Origin: Hydrogenophaga sp.
GTDB taxonomy: Bacteria; Pseudomonadota; Gammaproteobacteria; Burkholderiales; Burkholderiaceae_C
Direction of reading: 5' to 3'
Assembly: GCA_025458415.1 (NCBI GenBank)
Contig: JALOSN010000029.1
Coordinates: forward strand, 1 to 8,212
Length of the DNA stretch: 8,212 nucleotides
Each line of letters opens with the position of its first letter. The stretch's first letter is position 1. The translations under genes and the position numbers were made by a program. Shown one piece after another: positions 1-7,012 of this stretch. The notes beneath the pieces were generated by a model, which searched no databases, had not been told where the DNA came from, and saw only the letters and a program-made list of their open reading frames with translations.

Positions 1-1059
1 ATACGCGCGCTGGTGGGCGGATTCGACTTCCAGAAGAACAAGTTCAACCACGTGACCCAGGCATGGCGCCAGCCCGGATCCAGCTTCAAGCCCTTCATCT
101 ATTCGGCGGCCCTCGAAAAGGGGCTCAGTCCGATGACCGTCGTCAACGATGCCCCTCTTTTCTACACTGCCGAGGAAACCGGTGGCAAGCCATGGGAGCC
201 GAAGAACTACGACGGCCAGTTTGAAGGGCCGATGTCCGTGCGTCGCGCGCTGGCGCGCTCCAAGAACATGGTGTCCATCCGCATTCTGCAGATGGTAGGC
301 ACGCAGAGCGCCCAGCAATGGGTCAGCCGGTTCGGCTTCGACCCCCAACGCCATCCACCCTACCTCACCATGGCCCTGGGCGCCGGCTCTGTGACCCCGA
401 TGCAGATGGCCACCGCCTATGGCGTCTTTGCCAACGGCGGCTATCTGGTCCAGCCACGACTGATCTCCAGGGTAACCGATCACCAGGGCAAGGTCCTGTT
501 CGAGGCGGCCCCTGTTCAACTGGATGAAAGCCAGCGGGTGATTGACGCGCGCAACGCATTTGTCACCAACAGCCTGCTGCAGGAGATCACCCGGTCGGGA
601 ACCGCCGCCCGCGCCCAGTCGACGCTCAAGCGGCCGGACCTGTTTGGCAAGACCGGCACCACCAACGACGCGGTGGATGCCTGGTTCGTCGGGTTCCACC
701 CCAACCTGGTGGCCGCCACATGGGTGGGCTACGACACGCCGCGCAACCTGGGCAGCAGGGAAACCGGAGGTGGACTGAGCCTGCCGATCTGGATCTCGTA
801 CATGTCACACGCGCTCAGGAATGAACCGGTGCAGGAGTACCAGGCGCCTGCCGGGGTGGTCAGGACAGGCGGCGACTGGTACTACGAAGAGTACGGTCCG
901 GGCATGGGTGTGCAGGCCATTGGCCTGGATGATCCCTGGCCGGGGATGCCCAACGAACAGGTACCGACGGGCGGATACGGTGAATTGCCGATGGAACCGG
1001 CGGCGCCTGCCGTGCGCCAGGAGGACCGCCGCAGCATTCTTGACCTGTTCAGGAACTGA
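1..1059 (+). CDS. mrcA: Penicillin-binding protein 1a, C-terminal transpeptidase part (5' truncated by window)
   Basis: This is the last 352 codons of a class A (bifunctional) penicillin-binding protein, in frame from base 1 to the TGA at 1057-1059. The visible part is the periplasmic transpeptidase domain that cross-links peptidoglycan stem peptides. All three active-site motifs are present and in order: S-S-F-K with its nucleophilic serine codon at 79-81, S-K-N starting at 259, and K-T-G-T-T starting at 649. The GGFDF and RQPGSSFKP context is typical of PBP1a. The glycosyltransferase domain and membrane anchor lie to the left of the window. The tail after the catalytic domain is Gly/Pro/Glu-rich and ends in a short basic segment. 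The last 11 bp overlap the end of cyaY on the other strand. PBP1a (mrcA/ponA) is preferred over PBP1b or PBP1c because of the motif context and the cyaY neighbour. Confidence 0.95.
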   Translation: MRALVGGFDFQKNKFNHVTQAWRQPGSSFKPFIYSAALEKGLSPMTVVNDAPLFYTAEETGGKPWEPKNYDGQFEGPMSVRRALARSKNMVSIRILQMVGTQSAQQWVSRFGFDPQRHPPYLTMALGAGSVTPMQMATAYGVFANGGYLVQPRLISRVTDHQGKVLFEAAPVQLDESQRVIDARNAFVTNSLLQEITRSGTAARAQSTLKRPDLFGKTGTTNDAVDAWFVGFHPNLVAATWVGYDTPRNLGSRETGGGLSLPIWISYMSHALRNEPVQEYQAPAGVVRTGGDWYYEEYGPGMGVQAIGLDDPWPGMPNEQVPTGGYGELPMEPAAPAVRQEDRRSILDLFRN

Positions 1060-1378
1060 ATCGCAGGGCAATCCCGGATTGTTCGGTCGCGAACCGGGAC
1101 AGGTTATCGAAGAATTCGCCCTGGCCTTTGGTGTCCATCCAGGCCTGTCCGTCGTGCCGGTAGTGAAACCCGCCGGCCCGGGCAGCCAGCCAGACCTCCT
1201 GCAGAGGCTTCTGCAGATTGATGATGATCTGGCTGCGATTGGAAAACGTCAGCGTGATCATGCCCCCGACACGCTGGTTGTCCAGGTCGGCGTCCGACTC
1301 TTCATTGATGCGGTCACATGACAGTTCGACCGCCCGCAGCAGCGCTTCGGCCTTGTCAAGGTATTCCTGATCGGTCAT
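1049..1378 (-). CDS. cyaY: Frataxin-like iron-binding protein CyaY
   Basis: This 109-residue protein has the normal length of bacterial CyaY, a cytosolic iron-binding protein that modulates IscS-driven Fe-S cluster assembly. The N-terminal helix carries the expected acidic ridge (several Asp/Glu in residues 16-32). It is followed by a strand with G-G-M-I-T-L-T-F and then S-Q-I-I-I-N, K-P-L-Q-E-V-W-L-A and G-G-F-H-Y, the frataxin core signatures. The ATG is at 1376-1378. No strong Shine-Dalgarno sequence precedes it, and the start is taken from family length. The gene is divergent from lptM with only 12 bp between start codons, and its stop overlaps the end of the PBP1a gene. The cyaY-lptM divergent arrangement is also known from enterobacteria, which supports both calls. 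Confidence 0.95.
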   Translation of the reverse strand: MTDQEYLDKAEALLRAVELSCDRINEESDADLDNQRVGGMITLTFSNRSQIIINLQKPLQEVWLAARAGGFHYRHDGQAWMDTKGQGEFFDNLSRFATEQSGIALRFSS

Positions 1379-1384
1379 TACAAT
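1353..1384 (+). promoter_or_regulatory. Possible lptM promoter
   Basis: TACAAT at 1379-1384 differs from the sigma-70 -10 consensus at one base. TTGTCA at 1353-1358 differs from the -35 consensus at one base, but the spacer is 20 bp, longer than the usual 16-18. Transcription would begin near 1391, at or just before the annotated lptM ATG, so the whole promoter would lie in the cyaY 5' coding region and the 12-bp spacer. Weak evidence because of the spacing. Confidence 0.3.
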
Positions 1385-1390
1385 GCACCC

Positions 1391-1603
1391 ATGAACTCGA
1401 AAGCTCCGATTCTAGGTCGCCCCCTGGTGACACGCTTCCTGGCTCGCGGGCTGGCCCTGTCTCTGTCAGGGTGCCTTCTGGCCGCCTGTGGTCAGAAGGG
1501 TCCTCTGTACCTGCCTGACAGCCGCGCGCCCGCGCCGGCGCCTGTTCCGGCAGGCTCAGCCGATGAGCTGATCATCAGCGACCCGCCCACCACCGGTCGC
1601 TGA
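1391..1603 (+). CDS. lptM: LPS translocon maturation chaperone LptM (YifL-type small lipoprotein)
   Basis: This is a 70-residue lipoprotein precursor. A basic and hydrophobic signal ends in the lipobox L-A-A-C with the acylated Cys at residue 33, followed by G-Q-K-G-P-L-Y-L-P, the family signature. The rest is a Pro/Ala-rich, probably disordered tail. LptM (formerly YifL) was shown in E. coli to bind the LptD-LptE outer-membrane LPS translocon and help its disulfide maturation; the same role here is inferred. The ATG at 1391 has no Shine-Dalgarno sequence. An in-frame GTG at 1427 would give a 21-residue signal up to the Cys and has AGG about 10 nt upstream, so it is a credible alternative start. 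In related genomes lysA often follows on the same strand, but here msrQ converges 11 bp after the stop. Confidence 0.9.
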   Translation: MNSKAPILGRPLVTRFLARGLALSLSGCLLAACGQKGPLYLPDSRAPAPAPVPAGSADELIISDPPTTGR

Positions 1604-1614
1604 ACGGCCCTGTC

Positions 1615-2241
1615 TCACCGCATCACCCGATCCCCGGGTGGATGGAGGCGGGAGCGGGCGTGCCAGGCCCGCCAGCCCAGCAGCACGGCAAAGAGCACGG
1701 CATACAACCAGACCTCGGAATGGTCATTCTTGCCACTGCGCATCCAGAAGAAGTGCAGGGTCCCGAGGACAGCGGACAAGTACACCATTCGGTGAAGAGC
1801 GCGCCAGCGTGATGCGCCCAGCCAGCGGATGGCCCGGTCAAACGAGGTCATCGCCAGACACAGCAAAAAAATCCATGACAACATGCCCAGCAAGATGAAG
1901 GGGCGCTGGACGACATCCCGGACCACGGCGGCGACATCGCCCCCCATGTCAAACCAGACGTAGGCCACCAGGTGGAGGCTGGCGTAGAAGAACACGAAAA
2001 GGCCGAGCATGCGACGCCACCGTGCCAACGCGGTCCAGCCGGTGAGGATGCGAAGCGGTGTGACCAGCAGCACCAGCACCAGGGCCCGGATGGACCAGTC
2101 GCCCAGCGAGCGGATCAGCGCTTCGGCCGGATTGGCGCCCAGGCGATCGGTCAGCACGGCCCACAACAGCCACCACCAGGGAAGGCTGCACACCAGAAAC
2201 AGCAGCGGCTTGGCCAGGGGATGCAACAGCCAGCGGTTCAT
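1615..2241 (-). CDS. msrQ: MsrQ, haem-binding membrane subunit of the periplasmic methionine sulfoxide reductase
   Basis: This 208-residue integral membrane protein has about six hydrophobic segments (roughly residues 11-30, 51-63, 78-97, 114-132, 150-167, 177-192) and belongs to the ferric-reductase-like transmembrane family. MsrQ passes electrons from the respiratory chain (quinones; a flavin reductase has also been proposed) to MsrP. His90 (S-L-H-L), His150 (A-L-H-R-M-V-Y-L) and His163 (T-L-H-F-F-W) match the conserved haem-b ligand histidines, which as I recall are offset by one from E. coli numbering. The frame stays open upstream to about 2415, but that stretch overlaps msrP and does not look like MsrQ. 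The ATG at 2239-2241 gives the normal length and start of the family, although only a weak AGG precedes it. It lies 67 bp after msrP on the same strand and is probably co-transcribed. Confidence 0.95.
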   Translation of the reverse strand: MNRWLLHPLAKPLLFLVCSLPWWWLLWAVLTDRLGANPAEALIRSLGDWSIRALVLVLLVTPLRILTGWTALARWRRMLGLFVFFYASLHLVAYVWFDMGGDVAAVVRDVVQRPFILLGMLSWIFLLCLAMTSFDRAIRWLGASRWRALHRMVYLSAVLGTLHFFWMRSGKNDHSEVWLYAVLFAVLLGWRAWHARSRLHPPGDRVMR

Positions 2242-2308
2242 GCCTGGATCAGCCGACTGGGCGCGCGGATGGGTTCGGTAGAGCGTTCCGACAACCGGAT
2301 GCGTCCAT

Positions 2309-3301
2309 TCAATAGAAGCGGCGCAGATCCATCCCGGCGTAGAGTTGGCCCACCTGGGGTTCGTAGCCGTTGAACATCTCGGTCTTGCGCCTTCGGGCCA
2401 GCAGACCGCCATCATCGCCGATCCGCCGCTCCGTGGCCTGGCTCCAGCGAGGGTGAGGGACGTCCGGGTTCACGTTCGAGTAGAAACCATACTCGCGCGG
2501 TGCTGCCATGTTCCAGGACGTCGCCGGCTGGTTCTCCGTGAAACGGATCCGGACCAGTGACTTTCCGCTCTTGAATCCGTACTTCCAGGGGACGACCAGG
2601 CGCAGCGGAGCCCCATTCTGGTTGGGCAGCACTTCGCCGTACATGCCGAATGCCAGCAGGGTCAGCGGATGCATGGCTTCGTCCAGACGCAATGCCTCGA
2701 CATAGGGCCACTGCAGGACATTGGATCGCAGGCCAGGCATGCTGTCCGGATCGGCCAGTGTGAAGAACTCGATGTACTTCGCGCTGCCCAGAGGTTGGGC
2801 CTCGCGAATCAGGGCCGCCAGGGAATAGCCGATCCAGGGAATGACCATGGACCACCCCTCGACGCAGCGCAAGCGGTAAACCCTTTCCTCCATGGGCGCC
2901 AGCCGCATCAGCCGCTCCAGATCATAGGTGCCGGGTTTGCTCACGAGACCTTCGACGGCAACTGTCCAGGGACGGGTCTTGAGCCTGCCTGCCAGTCGCG
3001 CCGGATCGGACTTCTCGGTGCCGAACTCGTAGTAGTTGTTGTAGGTGGTGGCGTCGCGGTAGGACGTGGGCTTTTCCACCGTCCGTGCGCCAGGCACCGG
3101 GGAAGACACCGATGCAAGGGGGCTGAGGCGACCCGGTCGATCAAGGCCCTGGGCCTGGGCCGAACGATCCGCCCAGGCCGCGGATCCGCCCACTGCCAGG
3201 GCGGCGAGCATCCATTGACGGCGGTTGCGGTAGGCCGACAAGGGGGTGATTTCACTGCCCGCCGGATGCTGGAAAGCGTTGCGGCCCGTGTGGATGATCA
3301 T
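2309..3301 (-). CDS. msrP: MsrP, molybdopterin-dependent periplasmic methionine sulfoxide reductase catalytic subunit
   Basis: This 330-residue protein is close to E. coli MsrP (about 334) and contains the sulfite-oxidase-type molybdopterin fold. It reduces free and protein-bound methionine sulfoxide in the periplasm. The N-terminus carries a twin-arginine signal: R27-R28-Q-W-M-L, a hydrophobic stretch, and a likely cleavage after A-Q-A at residue 50. Cofactor-loaded export by Tat suits a molybdoenzyme. Cys146 in R-L-R-C-V-E-G-W-S is the expected molybdenum ligand. Other family landmarks are Y-N-N-Y-Y-E-F-G (87-94), L-D-E-A-M-H-P-L-T (206-214), N-G-A-P-L-R-L (229-235), V-P-W-K-Y-G-F-K (237-244) and H-P-R-W-S-Q-A-T-E-R (283-292). 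A good Shine-Dalgarno sequence supports the start. MsrQ follows as its membrane electron donor. Confidence 0.97.
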   Translation of the reverse strand: MIIHTGRNAFQHPAGSEITPLSAYRNRRQWMLAALAVGGSAAWADRSAQAQGLDRPGRLSPLASVSSPVPGARTVEKPTSYRDATTYNNYYEFGTEKSDPARLAGRLKTRPWTVAVEGLVSKPGTYDLERLMRLAPMEERVYRLRCVEGWSMVIPWIGYSLAALIREAQPLGSAKYIEFFTLADPDSMPGLRSNVLQWPYVEALRLDEAMHPLTLLAFGMYGEVLPNQNGAPLRLVVPWKYGFKSGKSLVRIRFTENQPATSWNMAAPREYGFYSNVNPDVPHPRWSQATERRIGDDGGLLARRRKTEMFNGYEPQVGQLYAGMDLRRFY

Positions 3302-3309
3302 GGAAGTTT

Positions 3310-3315
3310 CCCCTT
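3310..3315 (-). promoter_or_regulatory. Ribosome binding site of msrP
   Basis: On the minus strand AAGGGG lies 8 nt before the msrP ATG. It is one of the few clear Shine-Dalgarno sequences in the window and fixes the msrP start at 3301. Confidence 0.6.
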
Positions 3316-3443
3316 CAGCACATCCGGCAGGGAGGATGCCCGGCCGACGCTGCTGACATGGGTCGTCTGACCCGGGGAAATCTTACCGAGTTCCAGACTG
3401 ATCGGCCCCGGGAAGGGATGAAGCCCGGATCAGCGTGTGGAAT

Positions 3444-3474
3444 GGCGGACAGGGCCGCTGCAGCCCTGTCCGCC
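3444..3474 (-). terminator. Perfect 12-bp stem-loop after ccsA, probable transcript end
   Basis: Bases 3444-3455 are the exact reverse complement of 3463-3474, giving a GC-rich 12-bp stem with a 7-nt loop. It begins 5 bp after the ccsA stop codon, where a terminator for resB-ccsA is expected. The U-run after the stem is poor in both directions (ATTCC on the minus strand), so it may act as an inefficient terminator or as a 3' hairpin protecting the mRNA. msrP starts about 140 bp further on. Confidence 0.55.
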
Positions 3475-3479
3475 GTGCT

Positions 3480-4844
3480 TCACAGCTCGCCGTAGCTGTG
3501 CAGGCCCGAGAGGAACATGTTGACACCCAGGAAGGCGAACGTGGTGATGGCCAGACCCACCAATGCCCACCAGGCCGCCACCGTTCCGCGCAGGCCCTTC
3601 ATCAGCCGCATGTGCAGCCAGGCCGCGTAGTTGAGCCAGACGATCAGGGCCCAGGTTTCCTTCGGGTCCCAGCTCCAGTAGCCGCCCCACGCTTCCGCTG
3701 CCCAGAGGGCGCCGAGGATGGTTGCGATGGTGAAGAAGGCAAAGCCGACCGCGATGGCCTTGTACATGACATCGTCCAGCACCTCGAAGCTGGGCAGCTT
3801 CTCGGCAATGCGCCGGCGACCCATCAGAATGCCGCCGATGATGAACGCGGAGAAACCGAAGTACATGAACCAGAAGCCGCCGCCCTGTTCAAGCGCGTTC
3901 CTGCTGAACACCAGAGGTTCCAGGCAGAGTGCCACGCCCAGGAGGAACAGAGGAGCCAGCTTGTACCAGCGCATCTCGCCGGCCGCCTGCTTGACGAGGT
4001 AGGCAAATGCCAGCATGGCGGCGATGGCGAAGGTGCCGTAACCCACGAAATTGGCAGGCACGTGGACCTTCATCCACCAGCTCTGCAGGGCAGGCACCAG
4101 TGGCTGGATTTCATGCGCCTCGCGCACCACGGTGTACCACAGCAGGAAGCCGACCGCGGCGCTGACCACCAGCATCGAGAACGCGCCCATGGCGCGGGTG
4201 CGGTAGCGGTCTTCGTAGTAAAGATAGAAGGCGGTCGTCATCCAGCAGAACAGGATGAACACTTCATAGAGGTTGCTGACCGGAATGTGCCCGATGTCGG
4301 GACCGATCTGGTGGCTTTCGTACCAGCGCACCATGGTGCCCACCAGGGCCAGCGTGACGGCCACCCATGCCATCTTCGAACCCAGCGACTCGAAGGCCTC
4401 GCCGGCCCGGGTCAGCAGACCGATCCAGTAAAAGGCGGTGCTCATGAAGAACAGCAGGCTCATCCACAGGATGGCGGACTGGCTGGAAAGAAAGTACTTG
4501 AGCAGGAAGGCCTGGTCGGCCCGCGCCAGGTCGGCACCCTCGGGCGTCTGGTACAGCCAGATGGCGGTGAGCGACAGCAGTGCCACCACGACACTGAGCA
4601 GGCGCAGAGGGCGCCAGAACCAGCCAAGCCAGATCATGGACGGCACACAGCCGACCAGAATGGCTTTCTCGTAACCGTTCATCGCATGGCTGTACTGGAC
4701 GAAGGCCCAAGCTGCGCCAGCCACCAAGAAGAGCGCAAACAGCCAGTCCCAGACATCGCGACGGGCAAAGTAGCCCGGCTGAAGCCCGGCGCCATCACCG
4801 CCCTTCTTGAGGTCCACGGTTCGTGTCACGGTGGTCGTGTTCAT
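3480..4844 (-). CDS. ccsA: CcsA/ResC-type cytochrome c synthase subunit (System II), WWD-domain haem handling protein
   Basis: This 454-residue polytopic membrane protein has about twelve hydrophobic segments. With ResB it forms the System II cytochrome c synthetase, which carries haem to the periplasmic side and attaches it to CXXCH motifs. The tryptophan-rich WWD signature W-G-G-Y-W-S-W-D-P-K-E-T-W spans residues 386-398. Candidate haem-ligand histidines are His261 (V-H-V-P-A-N), His411 (L-H-M-R) and His449 (G-L-H-S-Y-G). By spacing, the last two resemble the membrane and external histidines described for fused CcsBA proteins; this assignment is inferred. The ATG overlaps the resB stop by 4 bp and has a strong Shine-Dalgarno sequence, indicating translational coupling. 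Many betaproteobacterial annotations call this gene ccsB. The thiol-reducing partners (CcsX/ResA, CcdA/DsbD) are not in the window. Confidence 0.95.
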   Translation of the reverse strand: MNTTTVTRTVDLKKGGDGAGLQPGYFARRDVWDWLFALFLVAGAAWAFVQYSHAMNGYEKAILVGCVPSMIWLGWFWRPLRLLSVVVALLSLTAIWLYQTPEGADLARADQAFLLKYFLSSQSAILWMSLLFFMSTAFYWIGLLTRAGEAFESLGSKMAWVAVTLALVGTMVRWYESHQIGPDIGHIPVSNLYEVFILFCWMTTAFYLYYEDRYRTRAMGAFSMLVVSAAVGFLLWYTVVREAHEIQPLVPALQSWWMKVHVPANFVGYGTFAIAAMLAFAYLVKQAAGEMRWYKLAPLFLLGVALCLEPLVFSRNALEQGGGFWFMYFGFSAFIIGGILMGRRRIAEKLPSFEVLDDVMYKAIAVGFAFFTIATILGALWAAEAWGGYWSWDPKETWALIVWLNYAAWLHMRLMKGLRGTVAAWWALVGLAITTFAFLGVNMFLSGLHSYGEL

Positions 4845-6988
4845 GTTGTCACCTTCAGCAACTGTCTCTTGAGCAAATCGAATTCCTGATCCACTTCCAT
4901 CGTCTTGCGGTTCGACGAAAGTGCCATCGTGGCACGGGCGCTGCCATCGGTGTCCGGGCTGATCCAGACCCAGAGGCGCCGATCACGCACGTAGAGCATC
5001 GCAAAAATCCCGATGGTCAGCAACAGGCAGCCCAGGTACACGATGCTCTGTCCCGGCGCACGGGCCACCTGGAACACACTGGCCTGGACGTGGTCGAAGT
5101 CGACCAACTGGAAGGTCATCGGGGCCGGGTAGAAAAAGCTGTCACTCAGGCTCATGACCGAGGTGGTCATGAACTGTTGCGTCGCCTCGTTGCGCGCCAG
5201 CGGTGGCAGGCCATCGGCCTGGCGGCTGAGCTGGGCCAGCTCAAACAGCGTTCCATTGAGGATGCGCACCAGCACATCGCTCGCCCGCTCGCGCTCCTCA
5301 GGCGGCACATTGGACTCCAGGAAGGCGGAGACCGCCTGCAGACCACCCACCACCCGGGTCTGGCCCATGCCATTGCTGACGCCATCGGGAAGGTCGACCG
5401 GCTCGGCACCGGCAAACAGCTCCAGGGCGCGGGTGGCCGAAGCCGCGAGTGCGTCGGCCAGCTCTGCCCGGCCACCTTCAACCGCCTCCACCGAATAACG
5501 GCGCACCGCCTCGGCGCGCATGGCCGGATCGTCCAGCGCAGCGCGCAGGCGCAGGAACCCGTCCATGCTGTCGTTCTCATCCGCCGGAATGCGCAGGTAG
5601 CGGAACGACTCGGACGGCGTCTCACGCAGTCCGAGCAGGTACATTCTCGCTCCGTCGATGTCGATCGGCAGCATGTAGTTGTGGTATTCGACGGCCTGAC
5701 CCGCGGCGTCCCTCAGCTTGTAGGTGATGCTGGGACCCACGTTGCGCAGCACACGCTCGGTCACGGTCTTGTTGCCGGCACCCAGCCGGCTTTCGATGGC
5801 GTTGCGCAAGTCGACACGCCGCACATCGGCGCTCTGCAAGCTGGCGTCAGAAGAGAAATTCTCGACGTTGATGACCCGCAGCCCGGTGTACTCCAGAACC
5901 AGCTGATCCTCGCCGTTGCTCAATGGCGTGGAGCTCCCGATGGTGCCCTCGACCTCGAACGGACGGGTGGGCCGGGTCAGTGCACGGGCCTGCAGCTTCA
6001 CCCGCGAACCACCGTCATCGAAGCTGGACTGGTAGATGTTGATGCCGCGGTGCTGCGCGGGATGGTTCACCTCGACACGGGCCGGCTTTTGCTCGCCGGT
6101 TTCGTGATCATGGATCACGATGTCGCTGGCAAAGAGCTTGGGCATGCCGTTTTCGTGGTACTCGACGATGAACTTCTTGAGTTCCACCGAAAAGGGCAGG
6201 TCCTGCAACAGCACACCGGTGGGCTGGGGCAGGATGGCCGTTCCCCCGGTGGTGCCCTCGGTCACCAGCAGGTTGCCACGGAAGGTCGGGTTGCTCGGTG
6301 ACAGGCGGTGTTGGGCCGGCACATCAGCGATCAGTCCACCCCCTGAGAACGGCTCCTTGCCGTTGAACCACATTTGCGCCTTGACCATCAGGTTGCCGTC
6401 GAGCAGACCGCCGATGCAGATCATCACAATGGCGCTGTGCGCGGCTATGTAGCCCAGCTTGTTGGCCGCTCCGGCCTTGGCGGCCACCATCCAGCCCTCA
6501 CCCGTCGGGGTCTGCCTCGCCTGAAGGCGCACCTTCCAGCCGGAGGAGAGCAGCTGCTGCCCGATGCGGTGGGCCGCTCCCTCTGCCTGCTCGGCCAATG
6601 CGCTTTCCGCACGGTGCGGGAAGGCCTTGAGGCTCTGCTCGCGGATACCTTCCTTGAACACCTTGAAATCGGCAAAGATCTTCGGTGTGGTCCGGGCAAT
6701 GCACAGGCTGGTGCTGACCACCAGGAATGCGAGGATCAGCAGAAACCACCAGGCGCTGTAGACCGAGAACAGGCTGGCCGTGGCAAACACGTCGGCCCAG
6801 AACGGGCCGAACTGGTTGACGTAGTTGTTCGCCGGTTCGTGCTGCTTGACCACCGTGCCGATCACCGAGGCGATGCAGATCACCGTCAGCAGCGAAATGG
6901 CAAACCGCATGGACGACAGCAACTCGACCCATTCGCTCAGCCAGCGCGATCCGCTGCGCAGCTGTAGACCTTCGGTGGAAACACTCAT
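4841..6988 (-). CDS. resB: ResB/Ccs1-type cytochrome c biogenesis protein (System II)
   Basis: This 715-residue protein is the ResB partner of CcsA in System II cytochrome c maturation. Transmembrane segments lie at about 28-47, 78-98, 176-197 and 648-667. The long stretch between the third and fourth (about 200-645) is the periplasmic domain thought to present the apocytochrome. The family-typical opening V-E-L-L-S-S-M-R-F-A-I-S-L-L, N-Q-F-G-P-F-W and W-W-F-L-L-I-L-A-F-L are all visible. His184 sits at the start of the third membrane helix (A-A-H-S), a position conserved in ResB and a candidate haem ligand. Residues about 480-610 are Ala/Glu/Arg-rich and look helical, unlike the beta-rich part before them. 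The ATG at 6986-6988 is the only good start but has no Shine-Dalgarno sequence. A terminator-like hairpin ends 24 nt upstream. Confidence 0.95.
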   Translation of the reverse strand: MSVSTEGLQLRSGSRWLSEWVELLSSMRFAISLLTVICIASVIGTVVKQHEPANNYVNQFGPFWADVFATASLFSVYSAWWFLLILAFLVVSTSLCIARTTPKIFADFKVFKEGIREQSLKAFPHRAESALAEQAEGAAHRIGQQLLSSGWKVRLQARQTPTGEGWMVAAKAGAANKLGYIAAHSAIVMICIGGLLDGNLMVKAQMWFNGKEPFSGGGLIADVPAQHRLSPSNPTFRGNLLVTEGTTGGTAILPQPTGVLLQDLPFSVELKKFIVEYHENGMPKLFASDIVIHDHETGEQKPARVEVNHPAQHRGINIYQSSFDDGGSRVKLQARALTRPTRPFEVEGTIGSSTPLSNGEDQLVLEYTGLRVINVENFSSDASLQSADVRRVDLRNAIESRLGAGNKTVTERVLRNVGPSITYKLRDAAGQAVEYHNYMLPIDIDGARMYLLGLRETPSESFRYLRIPADENDSMDGFLRLRAALDDPAMRAEAVRRYSVEAVEGGRAELADALAASATRALELFAGAEPVDLPDGVSNGMGQTRVVGGLQAVSAFLESNVPPEERERASDVLVRILNGTLFELAQLSRQADGLPPLARNEATQQFMTTSVMSLSDSFFYPAPMTFQLVDFDHVQASVFQVARAPGQSIVYLGCLLLTIGIFAMLYVRDRRLWVWISPDTDGSARATMALSSNRKTMEVDQEFDLLKRQLLKVTT
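4849..4855 (-). promoter_or_regulatory. Ribosome binding site of ccsA inside the resB 3' end
   Basis: The minus strand reads AAGGTGA followed by CAAC and the ATG, a spacing of 4 nt. The site lies in the last codons of resB, and the resB stop and ccsA start share the ATGA at 4841-4844. Together they support the ccsA start and coupled translation of the two synthase subunits. Confidence 0.7.
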
Positions 6989-7012
6989 GAAAAGGACGGG
7001 CAGTGATTGGCG

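Noticed and set aside
1072..1099. Bulged hairpin after the PBP1a stop (TCCCGG with CCGGGA enclosing TTCG with CGAA)
   Set aside because: It lies in cyaY coding sequence, has a 4-nt bulge and no U-run, so a terminator call is not supported.
1624..1640. Small hairpin CACCCG/CGGGTG near the lptM and msrQ stops
   Set aside because: Only 6 bp, within msrQ coding sequence and without a U-run in either direction.
2242..2415. A longer MsrQ reading frame starting at 2415
   Set aside because: The extra 58 residues overlap the msrP C-terminus and do not look like a membrane protein start; the ATG at 2241 gives family length.
3381..3390. A -10-like TAAGAT for msrPQ on the minus strand
   Set aside because: Only four of six bases match and there is no -35 at a sensible distance.
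3435..4889. A 484-codon open frame on the plus strand, antisense to ccsA
   Set aside because: It mirrors the ccsA coding frame, its translation is Gln/His/Gly-rich with no domain, and GC-rich codon use commonly opens such antisense frames.
4823..6301. A 492-codon open frame on the plus strand, antisense to resB
   Set aside because: Same reason: resB is unmistakable on the other strand and the antisense product resembles no family I know.
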